Shown: in pieces, positions 1 through 8,584 of the stretch
Layout: the number at the start of each line of letters is the position of its first letter
How positions within the stretch are numbered: the stretch's first letter is position 1
Position numbers and translations under genes: made by a program
Source: JAJCYL01 sp965206015
GTDB lineage: Bacteria > Bacteroidota > Bacteroidia > Cytophagales > Cyclobacteriaceae
DNA: 64,000 bases
Direction: 5' to 3'
Assembly (NCBI GenBank): GCA_965206015.1
Contig: CBDBIW010000004.1
Span: 248,001-312,000 of the forward strand
Notes under the pieces: generated by a model
Seen by the model: the letters and a program-made list of their open reading frames with translations, nothing else
Told to the model about the DNA's origin: nothing
The model's database searches: none

Positions 1-609
1 AGGATCGATTGCTTCAAGCGTCGGGCCGGCCGTAATTAAAACTTTTTTACCTTTTAAGGGTCCAGCTCGTTCAGTGAATGATTCCAAAAAGTTCATGATG
101 TTTTCTGGTTCAACCATTCGTCCCTGGCCAATTAGCTTGCTAGCTAGTTCGCCATGTTCGGCATCAATAATGAGATTCCCATAGCTTGTTAATTTCTCTA
201 AATTGGAAGTAGTTGCCGGATGTTTGTACATGTCAAGATCCATTGCAGGAGCTATAATTACCGGGCACCTAGCTGATAGATAAACAGCGGATAAAAGGTT
301 ATCACAAATTCCGGTTACAAATTTTGCAATGGTATTCGCAGAAATAGGTGCAATTAAAATGATATCAGCCCACAAGCCTAAATCCACATGATTATTCCAT
401 TCCCCACTTTCACTATGGGTAAAAGATGTCAGAACTGGATTCTTTGAAAGAGTAGATAATGTGAGGGGAGTAATAAAATCGCAAGCCGCAGAAGTCATGA
501 TAACCTTTACTTCCGCCCCCGATTTAATCAATAATCTTATCAGAAGTGCAGATTTATAAGCTGCAATACTACCGCATACTCCTAATAAAATTCTCTTCCC
601 TCGTAACAT
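1..609 (-). CDS. coaBC: Phosphopantothenoylcysteine decarboxylase / phosphopantothenate-cysteine ligase, N-terminal part
   Basis: Bifunctional flavoprotein of coenzyme A synthesis: it adds cysteine to 4'-phosphopantothenate and then decarboxylates the product. Reading the minus strand from the ATG at 609, the protein begins MLRGKRILLGVCGSIAAYKS, the CoaC flavoprotein signature. It continues through the expected PMDLDMY-type segment, ending near the start of the CoaB domain (ITAGPTLEAIDP). The gene runs off the left edge, so about half is missing here. It starts 10 bases after rpoZ ends, and the order bamD-rpoZ-coaBC is common in Bacteroidota, so it probably shares their transcript. Confidence 0.93.
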   Translation of the reverse strand, partial: MLRGKRILLGVCGSIAAYKSALLIRLLIKSGAEVKVIMTSAACDFITPLTLSTLSKNPVLTSFTHSESGEWNNHVDLGLWADIILIAPISANTIAKFVTGICDNLLSAVYLSARCPVIIAPAMDLDMYKHPATTSNLEKLTSYGNLIIDAEHGELASKLIGQGRMVEPENIMNFLESFTERAGPLKGKKVLITAGPTLEAIDP

Positions 610-619
610 GGGAGGTTGT

Positions 620-955
620 TTATTCAGACTTTTCTGACTTATCAGATTCGTCGGCTTCTTCAGGGTACCTATACATTATTTTCCCCTCCACGAATTCTTC
701 AATCGCTATTGCAGATGGTTTTGGCATTCGTTCATAGAACTTTGAAATTTCGATCTGCTCTCTGTTTTCAAAAACTTCTTCAAGATTATCAACGGAAGAT
801 GCGAATTCGGCAAGTTTTCCACTTAATTCTTCTTTGATGTTACTTGAAACTTGCCTTGCCCGTTTTGATATAATAGCTACAGTTTCATAAACATTTCCTG
901 TTTCCTCTGCTATTTTTTGAACATCTCTTGTTACAATTGATGGTTGTGTAGCCAT
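620..955 (-). CDS. rpoZ: DNA-directed RNA polymerase omega subunit, Bacteroidota type
   Basis: Small RNA polymerase subunit that helps fold and hold the beta-prime subunit. The 111-residue protein starts MATQPSIVTRDVQKIAEETG and has the NVYETVAIISKRARQ segment typical of the Bacteroidota omega family; the C-terminus is acidic (DESDKSEKSE). It lies between bamD (19 bases upstream) and coaBC (10 bases downstream), which is the usual neighbourhood and supports the assignment more than the short sequence alone. Confidence 0.88.
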   Translation of the reverse strand: MATQPSIVTRDVQKIAEETGNVYETVAIISKRARQVSSNIKEELSGKLAEFASSVDNLEEVFENREQIEISKFYERMPKPSAIAIEEFVEGKIMYRYPEEADESDKSEKSE

Positions 956-974
956 ATCTATATTATATTAATCA

Positions 975-1793
975 TTAAGGTTCAGCTAATTTAACTTTTT
1001 CAATTCGATCCGAAGATTTACCATATATTTCCTCCGCTTTCTTCAAAAAATGACTTTGAGGATATTCTTCCAAAAATTCGTAATAATCATCTACCACTTT
1101 TTGATATCTTTCTTCCTGCCTTCTCTGTGTACTATTTCTAGCGTAATTATACTGAGTTTCGAGTTTCAGGTAGAAAATCTCCTCATTCAAAAAAGAGTCG
1201 GGAAAATCTTTCTTGAAATTCTCAAAAGAAATTACTGCAGCAGAATAAAGTTTGAGCTTCTCATATTGTTTGGCACTCCAATAAGCTTTCTGTTCCAACT
1301 TCACCTGAAGTTGGTCAATAATCTCGGTAGATCTTTCTGCGTACTCACTATACGGATATTTATTGATAAAATTCTGCATATAGGTGACCGCTTCGTACGT
1401 CGGCGTTTGATCTAGATTATAGTCAGGTGACTGCAAGTAAAGTGAATAGGCATGCATAAAGGTTGCCTCCATAGCAAACTCACTCCTTGCATAAATTGTC
1501 GCAAAATTATTGAAGAAGTGAGCACTAAGAATATACTGTTTCTGGTGATAATATGAATAGGCGTTATAAAATTGGGCTATTTCGGCTTGCTCTGTCCCCC
1601 TGATTAATGGTAGCACCTCTTCAAATAGGACACTAGCCCTGTAGTAGTCCTTCTCATTATAGTAGGCCATCGCACCATTAAATTTTTTCTCCCAGTCATC
1701 ACTTTTTTGCAGTCTTCTAAGTTTACTGCACGAAAAAACCATTGGCAAAGCCAAAACAAGTGTCAAATACCGGAAATTCTTCGGTTTTCGCAT
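975..1793 (-). CDS. bamD: Outer-membrane protein assembly lipoprotein BamD
   Basis: Lipoprotein of the BAM complex that inserts beta-barrel proteins into the outer membrane. I start at the ATG at 1793 (MRKPKNFRYLTLVLALPMVF then SC), which gives a lipoprotein signal with the lipid cysteine at about residue 22. A longer frame begins at 1832, but a strong promoter match lies between the two starts, which argues against it. The body contains TPR-like helices (AMAYYNEKDYYRASVLFEE, then repeats ending near FLEEYPQSHFLKKAEEIY), as in BamD. It heads a probable bamD-rpoZ-coaBC operon. Confidence 0.88.
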   Translation of the reverse strand: MRKPKNFRYLTLVLALPMVFSCSKLRRLQKSDDWEKKFNGAMAYYNEKDYYRASVLFEEVLPLIRGTEQAEIAQFYNAYSYYHQKQYILSAHFFNNFATIYARSEFAMEATFMHAYSLYLQSPDYNLDQTPTYEAVTYMQNFINKYPYSEYAERSTEIIDQLQVKLEQKAYWSAKQYEKLKLYSAAVISFENFKKDFPDSFLNEEIFYLKLETQYNYARNSTQRRQEERYQKVVDDYYEFLEEYPQSHFLKKAEEIYGKSSDRIEKVKLAEP

Positions 1794-1801
1794 GAGGGTT
1801 G

Positions 1802-1809
1802 CAAATATA
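1802..1809 (-). promoter_or_regulatory. Bacteroidota-type promoter (-7 element) for bamD
   Basis: On the minus strand the octamer TATATTTG fits the Bacteroidota consensus TAnnTTTG exactly. A TTG lies 20 bases upstream, close to the usual 19-base spacing of the -33 element. Transcription would start only a few bases before the bamD ATG at 1793, so the leader would be nearly absent. Confidence 0.6.
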
Positions 1810-1894
1810 GTAGTATGTAAAATTATGGCCAAAGTTCAATTAATGAACAATGGATCTTGAACAGATGTACAATGCAAAAAGGGTGATGAGGGTT

Positions 1895-2263
1895 CTACTT
1901 TTTAATAATTAATTTTTTAGTCACCTTGTTTTCACCGTCGGTATAAAGCGTGTAGAAGTAAACACCTTCTTTTAAATCTTGGGTATCAATTTTCAAAATC
2001 TTTTCAAAAGGATTTAAGGGATAATCTTTGGTCATAGTCCCCAACAGGTCATGGACGATGATTTTGGCTTTCGTATCTTGTAAGAAGACAGAATAGTTAA
2101 GAATGGCCACATTAGAAGCCGGATTTGGATAAATGTTTTGAACTACTAAAGCTGGATGGCTGTAAAACTGCTCTGCACCTCCAATTTGCCCGTTATTGTC
2201 CTGACCTCCTATCTCAAGAGATAGGAGCGCAATAAGTCCAACACTGGTTACAAATTTTGTCAC
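1895..2263 (-). CDS. Small secreted protein with a type IX secretion sorting domain
   Basis: The C-terminal ~80 residues match the T9SS type A sorting domain: VVQNIYPNPASNVAILNYSV, a middle beta segment (KIIVHDLLGT), then LKEGVYFYTLYTDG and a basic tail ending KLIIKK. Such domains send proteins across the outer membrane through the gliding-linked secretion system. I place the start at the GTG at 2263, because it begins a good signal peptide (VTKFVTSVGLIALLSLEI then GG). The frame stays open to an ATG at 2377, but that adds a 38-residue non-signal extension. Almost nothing but signal and sorting domain is present, so the cargo role is unknown. Confidence 0.75.
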   Translation of the reverse strand: MTKFVTSVGLIALLSLEIGGQDNNGQIGGAEQFYSHPALVVQNIYPNPASNVAILNYSVFLQDTKAKIIVHDLLGTMTKDYPLNPFEKILKIDTQDLKEGVYFYTLYTDGENKVTKKLIIKK

Positions 2264-2493
2264 AATACAATTCTTTAGCGGCTTTAGTGCAATTTTTGAG
2301 CCAAAAGTAGTTCTCCTTATGAAGTTAATCCTTTGAATAGCAAAAGGGTAACCTACGGATTCTAATGTTTTTAACATCTAATGCCAAATGACAAATATTC
2401 CATTAAAGTTGCCTTAAATATTTCTTAAAAGGAGGCTTTCATTGGAATCGTTGTTTTGCGTTCACCATGGAACAATAAGTGCATAGCCAGTCA

Positions 2494-4587
2494 CTAACTT
2501 ATTCTGCTCCAATTGCCGGAATGAGTAGAATTTCGCTCAATCTGATTTTTAACCATCACATTTACTTCCTTTTCGATTAAGGGGTCATCAGTTAACAGAT
2601 TTAATGCGGCACTTCTAGCAGCTTGCAATATTTTACCATCATTGGCCAAATCTGCTATTAACAGGTCCAAGACTCCACTTTGCTGAGTCCCCGTCAGATC
2701 ACCTGGTCCTCTCAATTTGAGATCCACATCCGCTATTTCAAACCCGTTATTGGTCCGAACCATGGTATCAATACGAATCCTCGCCTCTTTACTCAATTTG
2801 TAACTCGTCATCAAGACACAAAAACTCTGTTCAGTACCACGGCCTATTCGCCCTCTAAGTTGATGCAGTTGTGCCAAACCGAAACGTTCTGAGTTTTCAA
2901 TTAACATAACCGATGCATTTGGGACATCAACTCCAACCTCGATAACAGTGGTGGCTACCATTATTTTGGTTTCACCTTTGACGAAGCGTTGCATTTCAAA
3001 TTCCTTGTCTTCCGATTTCATCCTGCCATGTACAATACTTATTGGCAAACCCGGAAATGCGCGACTAATGCTTTCATAGCCATCCATTAGGTCTTTATAA
3101 TCACTCTTCTCAGATTCTTCAATTAGCGGGTACACAATATAGACTTGCCGTCCAGTCTGTACTTGGTCTCGTATAAATCCGAAGACTTTCAACCGGGAGG
3201 AATCATAGTAATGATTGGTAATAATTGGTTTTCTCCCAGCAGGCAATTCATCAATAATAGAAATCTCTAAATCTCCGTATAGTGTCATGGCGAGTGTTCT
3301 GGGTATTGGGGTTGCTGTCATAACCAACACATGAGGGAAAGTACTTTCATTTTTATTCCAGAGTTTGGCCCTCTGAGCTACTCCAAACCGATGTTGCTCA
3401 TCAATCACTGCCAGTCCCAATTGTTGAAATTTTACGATGTCTTCGAGTAGGGCATGTGTCCCAATTAATATATCTATTTCTCCATCGCGGAGAAGGCGGT
3501 GAATAACTTTCCTATCACTTTTTTTGGTCGAACCAGTCAATTTTGCAACTCTTAAACCCACCTTTTTGGCAAATGAATGCAGTCCTTTGTAGTGCTGTTC
3601 TGCTAGAATTTCAGTTGGTGCCATTAAAGCCGTTTGAGTTTTGCTTCCAATAGCAATTAACATGCAAATAAAGGCTACAATTGTCTTACCGCTACCTACA
3701 TCTCCCTGCAAGAGCCTATTCATCTGCTTACCAGAACGAAAGTCCTTATAGATTTCCTTTATTACTCTCTTCTGTGCATTAGTTAAGTCAAATGGCAGGT
3801 GGTTATCGTAAAAATTCTTAACCAAAAAACTCTCTGTCATTACTAAACCCTCGTACTTGTCAATTCGAGTAAGCTTCTGTTTTATAAGTTTGAGTTGAAC
3901 ATAAAATAATTCTTCAAACTTCAACCTGAATTTGGCCTTATTCAATTGGTCATTGTCCTTTGGGAAGTGTATTTGGTCCATTGCTTCCTTTTTTTGGCAA
4001 AGGCCAAACTCATCTCTAAGACTAATTGGCAAAGTTTCAGCAATATAATTAACAGACTGAATCAGGAGCTCCTTTTGGAGTCTGGCAATTGATCGACTAT
4101 CAAGATATTGATTTTTTAATCTCTCAGTGGAGTGATAAAGAGGCTGAAGTAACCCAGCCTTTGAGCTTCTTTCTGAAACGGGCTCAACCTCTGGATGTGC
4201 AATGTTCATGGTTCTCCCATATAAAGTGGGTTTGCCATAAACAACATAAGGTAGACCAGGTTTCAATTTGTCCAAAATCCATGAGATACCTTTAAACCAA
4301 ACCAGCTCTATCTGCCCCGATTCATCATGTAATGTGCCAACTAATCGAACTTTTCTTCCCTTACCAATCTGACGAAAACTCTTAATAACCCCAATTGTCT
4401 GAACCATTTGGAGATCTGGGGTTAAATCAACCACCTTATAGAATCGAGAGCGATCCTCATATCTGAAAGGATAATGCTGTATTAAATCGCCATAAGTGAA
4501 AATGCCCAGCTCTTTGGTCAGAAGTTCTGATTTCTTGGGACCCACTCCTTTAAGAAACTCAATACGGGTATCGAAAAAATTAGGCAT
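2494..4587 (-). CDS. recG: ATP-dependent DNA helicase RecG
   Basis: Helicase that regresses stalled replication forks and branch-migrates Holliday junctions. At 697 residues it has the normal RecG length. An N-terminal wedge/OB domain precedes superfamily 2 motifs: Walker A in LLQGDVGSGKTIVAF, the DEQH box (AVIDEQHRFGVAQR), motif III (VMTATPIPRTLAMT) and motif VI (QLRGRIGRGTEQSF). The start MPNFFDTRIEFLKGVGPKKS matches the family N-terminus. It lies downstream of gldD on the same strand, separated by about 65 bases. Confidence 0.97.
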   Translation of the reverse strand: MPNFFDTRIEFLKGVGPKKSELLTKELGIFTYGDLIQHYPFRYEDRSRFYKVVDLTPDLQMVQTIGVIKSFRQIGKGRKVRLVGTLHDESGQIELVWFKGISWILDKLKPGLPYVVYGKPTLYGRTMNIAHPEVEPVSERSSKAGLLQPLYHSTERLKNQYLDSRSIARLQKELLIQSVNYIAETLPISLRDEFGLCQKKEAMDQIHFPKDNDQLNKAKFRLKFEELFYVQLKLIKQKLTRIDKYEGLVMTESFLVKNFYDNHLPFDLTNAQKRVIKEIYKDFRSGKQMNRLLQGDVGSGKTIVAFICMLIAIGSKTQTALMAPTEILAEQHYKGLHSFAKKVGLRVAKLTGSTKKSDRKVIHRLLRDGEIDILIGTHALLEDIVKFQQLGLAVIDEQHRFGVAQRAKLWNKNESTFPHVLVMTATPIPRTLAMTLYGDLEISIIDELPAGRKPIITNHYYDSSRLKVFGFIRDQVQTGRQVYIVYPLIEESEKSDYKDLMDGYESISRAFPGLPISIVHGRMKSEDKEFEMQRFVKGETKIMVATTVIEVGVDVPNASVMLIENSERFGLAQLHQLRGRIGRGTEQSFCVLMTSYKLSKEARIRIDTMVRTNNGFEIADVDLKLRGPGDLTGTQQSGVLDLLIADLANDGKILQAARSAALNLLTDDPLIEKEVNVMVKNQIERNSTHSGNWSRIS

Positions 4588-4652
4588 GCAAGCTGATTAC
4601 TGAACTTATCGGAGACGCTTGTCTAAATATAAAGATTATAGGTTTTACATGA

Positions 4653-5234
4653 TTATCTCCAACTCAGCGTATTTAACAAATGCATCATATCCTGTTTCAT
4701 ATATTCAATGACTGGTGCCAGGGAATCGTTTTGGGTAGCGGTCCTGAAATATAAAGCTCCTCGCAGGAAATGGTGTGTTGAATCTGTTACATAAAATTGA
4801 AATTGACTCGGTACCTGACCCTCCAATTCCGATACAATGGCCACATCACCGTTTGGAAGTTTAACATTTACCTCCTCTATTGAATAGGCTTTAACCTGGT
4901 GCTTGGCTGTTAGTCTGTATGAATCATCTTGATATTCCTGAAGAAGAGTTTCACGGCCATCTATTGGTTTGTAAGTTATCTGGATATTTGCACCCATTTC
5001 TGGATAAAATAAATCAATCCAATAACGTTCTGACATCCAAGAGCTGTCTTTCAAAATTTTGGAGTACACCGAATATTGGAAACTATATGGAAATGAATCC
5101 GGTAGTTGTAAAAATTTTGGTTCTGGAAGTACTAACCTGTTGAAGCCTTTTGGCTTTGGCACATAATCAGTCGTACAGGATAGTAGGCCATAAAGAAGCA
5201 AAATAGGGATCAATAAAGTTGTCCTATTATTCAT
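4653..5234 (-). CDS. gldD: Gliding motility lipoprotein GldD
   Basis: GldD is one of the lipoproteins needed for gliding in Flavobacterium johnsoniae. The 193-residue protein begins with a lipoprotein signal (LLIPILLLYGLLSCTTDY), followed by the family segment VPKPKGFNRLVLPEPKFLQL and a central YWIDLFYPEMGANIQITYK. Its start ATG overlaps the last base of gldE, and gldE-gldD is the conserved order. Downstream is recG. The biochemical role within the gliding and secretion machinery is not settled. Confidence 0.92.
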   Translation of the reverse strand: MNNRTTLLIPILLLYGLLSCTTDYVPKPKGFNRLVLPEPKFLQLPDSFPYSFQYSVYSKILKDSSWMSERYWIDLFYPEMGANIQITYKPIDGRETLLQEYQDDSYRLTAKHQVKAYSIEEVNVKLPNGDVAIVSELEGQVPSQFQFYVTDSTHHFLRGALYFRTATQNDSLAPVIEYMKQDMMHLLNTLSWR

Positions 5235-6553
5235 TAGCCATGCTTCATATATACTCTAACTTTCTTTATTCTCTTTGGGTCAACAGATGCAATCGTAAAA
5301 ATAAAACGATCATATTCAATGCTTTCCCCTGCAATTGGAAGTTTGGAATGGATTTCCAGCAGTAGCCCACTCAATGACTCACTTTCACCCTTTACTTGTT
5401 CAAATATTCCCGGCTCAGCCCCAACAATTTTAGAAAAGTCATTTAGAGACGTTTTACCTTCAAAAATATAGGTTTGCCGATCTACTTTTTTATAATCCTC
5501 TTCCTCATCATGTTCATCACTGATTTCACCTACTATCTCCTCAATAATATCCTCTAAAGTTACTAAACCCGAAGTTCCACCATACTCATCTACTACGATT
5601 GCCATGTGTACCTTCTTTTCTTGAAAGTCTTTAAAAAGAGAATCTATCTTTTTACTTTCGGGTACAAAATATCCTGGTCTAAGTAATTCTTGCCATTTGA
5701 ATTTTTCATTCTTATCCGTATGCGGCAATACATCTTTAATGTATAATATACCTTCGATTTTATCCACGGTCTCTTTATAAACTGGAATACGTGAAAACCC
5801 TGTCTTGTTGATCATGTCCATCAACTCATGGAAATCAATCTCGTCATCAAAGGCAGTTATCTCCATTCTAGAATTCATAATTTGCCGAACGGTGAGTGTT
5901 CCAAAATTTACAATTCCTTTCAAGATGTCTTTTTGACTCTCCAAATCTTCATCCTCAGTTGTCAATTCAAGTGCTTGATTAAACTCATCCACCGAAACGT
6001 TATAAGATTTAATCCTCATCCTCTTTTCTATAATATCGCCAATCCCCAGTAACAGGATGGACAGTGGGCTGAATAAAGTGGTTGATGTTTTTAGCAGACT
6101 ACTGGTCAATCGGGCAAAATTCAAGTTATTATAGTTCGCAAATACTTTTGGCATGAATTCACCAAACAATAGGATCGAAAGTGTAATCAGAACGGTTAAA
6201 GTGACAACTACATTACCTTCCTGATTTCTACTATCTGTCACCTCCCACGAGACATAAGTTGCAAAGGTGACAATTGCGATGTTAACAAGGTTGTTAAGAA
6301 TAAGTATTGTAGCAAGTAGCTTTTGAGGCTTCTTCAATAAACCAATCACTTTCCTGTCTTGTGGGCTATTTGAACTACGACATTGACCAATGTCATTATG
6401 TGTGAGTGAAAAATAAGCGACCTCTGATCCTGATACAAGTGCGGACAATAAAAGGAAGGTCAACAGAATTATACTGCTGATAATGATAAATGCAGGACTT
6501 GCTGTTAGAATAAATAGTAGAGTCCCCGGCAAGGGATCATCGGTCATTTCCAA
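5234..6553 (-). CDS. gldE: Gliding motility-associated CNNM/CBS membrane protein GldE
   Basis: Membrane protein of the CNNM/HlyC-CorC family. Order of parts in 439 residues: a DUF21-type N-terminal domain with about four membrane segments (roughly residues 15-185), a CBS-domain pair (roughly 215-345, with IVVDEYGGTSGLVTLEDIIE), and a C-terminal CorC/HlyC domain. Fusion partners and neighbours identify it as GldE rather than a generic hemolysin-like protein: it directly abuts gldD and follows ssb, as in other Bacteroidota. Relatives take part in divalent-cation transport; in gliding bacteria GldE is thought to support GldD. Confidence 0.9.
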   Translation of the reverse strand: MEMTDDPLPGTLLFILTASPAFIIISSIILLTFLLLSALVSGSEVAYFSLTHNDIGQCRSSNSPQDRKVIGLLKKPQKLLATILILNNLVNIAIVTFATYVSWEVTDSRNQEGNVVVTLTVLITLSILLFGEFMPKVFANYNNLNFARLTSSLLKTSTTLFSPLSILLLGIGDIIEKRMRIKSYNVSVDEFNQALELTTEDEDLESQKDILKGIVNFGTLTVRQIMNSRMEITAFDDEIDFHELMDMINKTGFSRIPVYKETVDKIEGILYIKDVLPHTDKNEKFKWQELLRPGYFVPESKKIDSLFKDFQEKKVHMAIVVDEYGGTSGLVTLEDIIEEIVGEISDEHDEEEDYKKVDRQTYIFEGKTSLNDFSKIVGAEPGIFEQVKGESESLSGLLLEIHSKLPIAGESIEYDRFIFTIASVDPKRIKKVRVYMKHG

Positions 6554-6564
6554 ATTAGTTTTGA

Positions 6565-7026
6565 TTAGAATGGAAGATCATCCACTTCACTATTATCACC
6601 TGAAGGAGTCTCCGAAGTAGCTGGAGTATTCGTAATAGGTTCGGCCACACTACTACTGTCACTTCCGGCATTTGAAACTCCCCCTGGGCTGTCAGAAGGT
6701 CTTCCCAATAATGTCATTTCCCTTCCAACCACTTCTGTAATATATTTCTTGACACCATCCTTATCATCATAAGACCTGGTAGTCAATTTACCTTCAATAT
6801 AGACCTGAGAGCCTTTTTTAAGAAATTTTTCGCCTATTTCAGCAAGTGGGGTCCACAACACAACATTATGCCACTCTGTGTGAGTCACCTTTTCGCCCTC
6901 TTTATTTTTGTAGGTTTCACTGGTTGCGATAGAAAAATTAGCTACTGCCCTTCCACTTTCGAAATGACGTACTTCCGGATCTCGTCCCAAATTACCTACC
7001 AAGATTACTTTATTAACTCCTGCCAT
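6565..7026 (-). CDS. ssb: Single-stranded DNA-binding protein
   Basis: Binds single-stranded DNA during replication, repair and recombination. The OB-fold N-terminus starts MAGVNKVILVGNLGRDPEVR and includes TEWHNVVLWTPLAE. A low-complexity linker rich in S, P and T precedes the acidic tip DDLPF, which in other SSBs recruits partner proteins. Length (153) is typical. It sits between mutY and gldE, a conserved Bacteroidota order. Confidence 0.96.
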   Translation of the reverse strand: MAGVNKVILVGNLGRDPEVRHFESGRAVANFSIATSETYKNKEGEKVTHTEWHNVVLWTPLAEIGEKFLKKGSQVYIEGKLTTRSYDDKDGVKKYITEVVGREMTLLGRPSDSPGGVSNAGSDSSSVAEPITNTPATSETPSGDNSEVDDLPF

Positions 7027-7030
7027 TCTT

Positions 7031-7060
7031 TTAAATTAAAATTAGTTAAATTAAAATTAG
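7031..7060. repeat. Perfect tandem duplication, 15 bp x 2
   Basis: The 15-base unit ttaaattaaaattag occurs twice head to tail between the end of mutY and the ssb start codon, so it forms most of the ssb leader. It is AT-only apart from one G, so slippage could explain it, but it matches the other 13-16 bp duplications in this window. Confidence 0.85.
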
Positions 7061-7070
7061 TTTTATCAAG

Positions 7071-8144
7071 TTATGTGATTTTTTCATCAGCTAAAAACCT
7101 GTCAATTAATCTCGGTTTTGGCATGTCCTCCAAACTGTTCTTTGGAACCAACTGAAGATCAAAGTTACTTTTTATAGTTCCTACAAAATTAAGATCATTT
7201 ATCTCCATTGTATAAAACCGAGCATTAATTTGCTGGTGAGTTAAAATGTGCCTGTAGTCCTTTGAAACAGATGTCATTGTAATTTTATTGACAATTTGAG
7301 TGGAAAGTGCTGCCATCAGGTCTTCTTCCGACAATAATTGCCCTGCTTCTAAATTGTAAAAATCATATAAATCCTGCCAAATGTCTCTGGCCGAACGTTT
7401 GTGTATTAGAACGTCATTTTGTGATGAAAAAACCAAGTAATTGAAATAGCGCTTACGGACTTTGATTCGCTTAATATTAACGGGTAAGCTGTCTTGCTTA
7501 TCATTTATAAAGGCATAGCAGTTGACATTAATAACACAATCCTGACACTTCGGATTTCTCGGCAAACACAGAATCGCACCATATTCCATCATTGCCTGAT
7601 TGAAAATTTCCGGATCATTTTTTCCCATGAGTTTTTTGGCCCTTTCAAAAAATACTTTCTTATTTTTTTGGTCAGCAATATTTAATTCTATACCCAAAAT
7701 TCTACTCAGCACCCTAAAGGCATTTCCGTCAATTGTTGGAACAGCTTCACCAAATGCAATGGATGCAATTGCTGCTGCTGTATAACATCCGACTCCTTTC
7801 AATTTTATTAGTTGTTCATAAGTATTTGGAAATATACCCGCCAAATCATTGGTTATATATTTTGCACAGTGATGAAGATTTCTAGCTCGAGTGTAATAAC
7901 CCAATCCTTGCCATAATCGCAAAACATCCTCTTCATCTGCATCAGCGAGGTCTTTAACAGTTGGATACTGTGCTAAAAATTTCATGTAGTAGGGCAGGCC
8001 CTGATTTACCCTTGTCTGTTGCAGAATAATCTCCGATAACCATATTTTATATGGATCGTGCGTATACCTCCATGGCAATTCCCTCTTATACTGGAGGTAC
8101 CAGTGCATCAGATCTGTAACGTAGTTATGTAGTGGAGGAGGCAA
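7071..8144 (-). CDS. mutY: A/G-specific adenine DNA glycosylase MutY
   Basis: Removes adenine mispaired with 8-oxoguanine. Visible features: catalytic Glu in SEIILQQTRV (about residue 37), the helix-hairpin-helix LKGVGCYTAAAIASIAFG, catalytic Asp in PTIDGNAFRVLSRILG, and an iron-sulfur loop CLPRNPKCQDCVINVNC with C-x6-C-x2-C-x5-C spacing. The C-terminal MutT-like domain that reads 8-oxoguanine is present (residues about 230-350). Length 357 is normal. It is the first gene of a minus-strand run leading to ssb, gldE, gldD and recG. Confidence 0.96.
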   Translation of the reverse strand: MPPPLHNYVTDLMHWYLQYKRELPWRYTHDPYKIWLSEIILQQTRVNQGLPYYMKFLAQYPTVKDLADADEEDVLRLWQGLGYYTRARNLHHCAKYITNDLAGIFPNTYEQLIKLKGVGCYTAAAIASIAFGEAVPTIDGNAFRVLSRILGIELNIADQKNKKVFFERAKKLMGKNDPEIFNQAMMEYGAILCLPRNPKCQDCVINVNCYAFINDKQDSLPVNIKRIKVRKRYFNYLVFSSQNDVLIHKRSARDIWQDLYDFYNLEAGQLLSEEDLMAALSTQIVNKITMTSVSKDYRHILTHQQINARFYTMEINDLNFVGTIKSNFDLQLVPKNSLEDMPKPRLIDRFLADEKIT

Positions 8145-8225
8145 CTATCTAATAATGATTAAGTTATACTTGCAAAGAAAGTCCGATTATTTCAGAAAAT
8201 AATTTTTAAAGTACATGGCGTCTTT

Positions 8226-8233
8226 TAAATTTG
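8226..8233 (+). promoter_or_regulatory. Bacteroidota-type -7 promoter element upstream of the HU gene
   Basis: The octamer taaatttg matches TAnnTTTG exactly and lies 47 bases before the GTG start of the HU-like gene, in the divergent gap with mutY. The -33 position is T-rich but has no exact TTG. Confidence 0.5.
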
Positions 8234-8279
8234 TCCCGCCAAAAATATGACTAAGCAGTGCAATCTTAAATAATTAATT

Positions 8280-8573
8280 GTGACCAAGGCCGACATAATC
8301 AATGAAATAGCTGACAAGACTGGAATCGACAAGACAGATGTTCAAACAACAGTTGAAGCGTTTTTTACAGTAGTAAAGAATTCAATGGCAGATGGAGACA
8401 ACATCTACGTTAGAGGGTTCGGCAGCTTTGTGCATAAAAAGAGGGCAAGAAAAATTGCCCGAAATATATCCAAAAATACTGCGATTGTTATTGAAGAGCA
8501 TTTTATCCCATCTTTCAAACCCTCGAAAGTATTCGTTGAAAAAATCAAAGGGAGCAAGAAGGTCAATTCTTAG
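8280..8573 (+). CDS. HU/IHF-family DNA-binding protein
   Basis: Small nucleoid-associated protein of 97 residues. It starts at GTG (VTKADIINEIADKTGIDKTD) and has the HU DNA-binding arm: NIYVRGFGSFVHKKRARKIARN, followed by IPSFKPSKVFVEKI, the usual C-terminus. It should bend and compact DNA as a dimer. The next gene, a TPR protein, begins 11 bases later, suggesting cotranscription. Confidence 0.92.
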   Translation: MTKADIINEIADKTGIDKTDVQTTVEAFFTVVKNSMADGDNIYVRGFGSFVHKKRARKIARNISKNTAIVIEEHFIPSFKPSKVFVEKIKGSKKVNS

Positions 8574-8584
8574 CTATTGATTTT

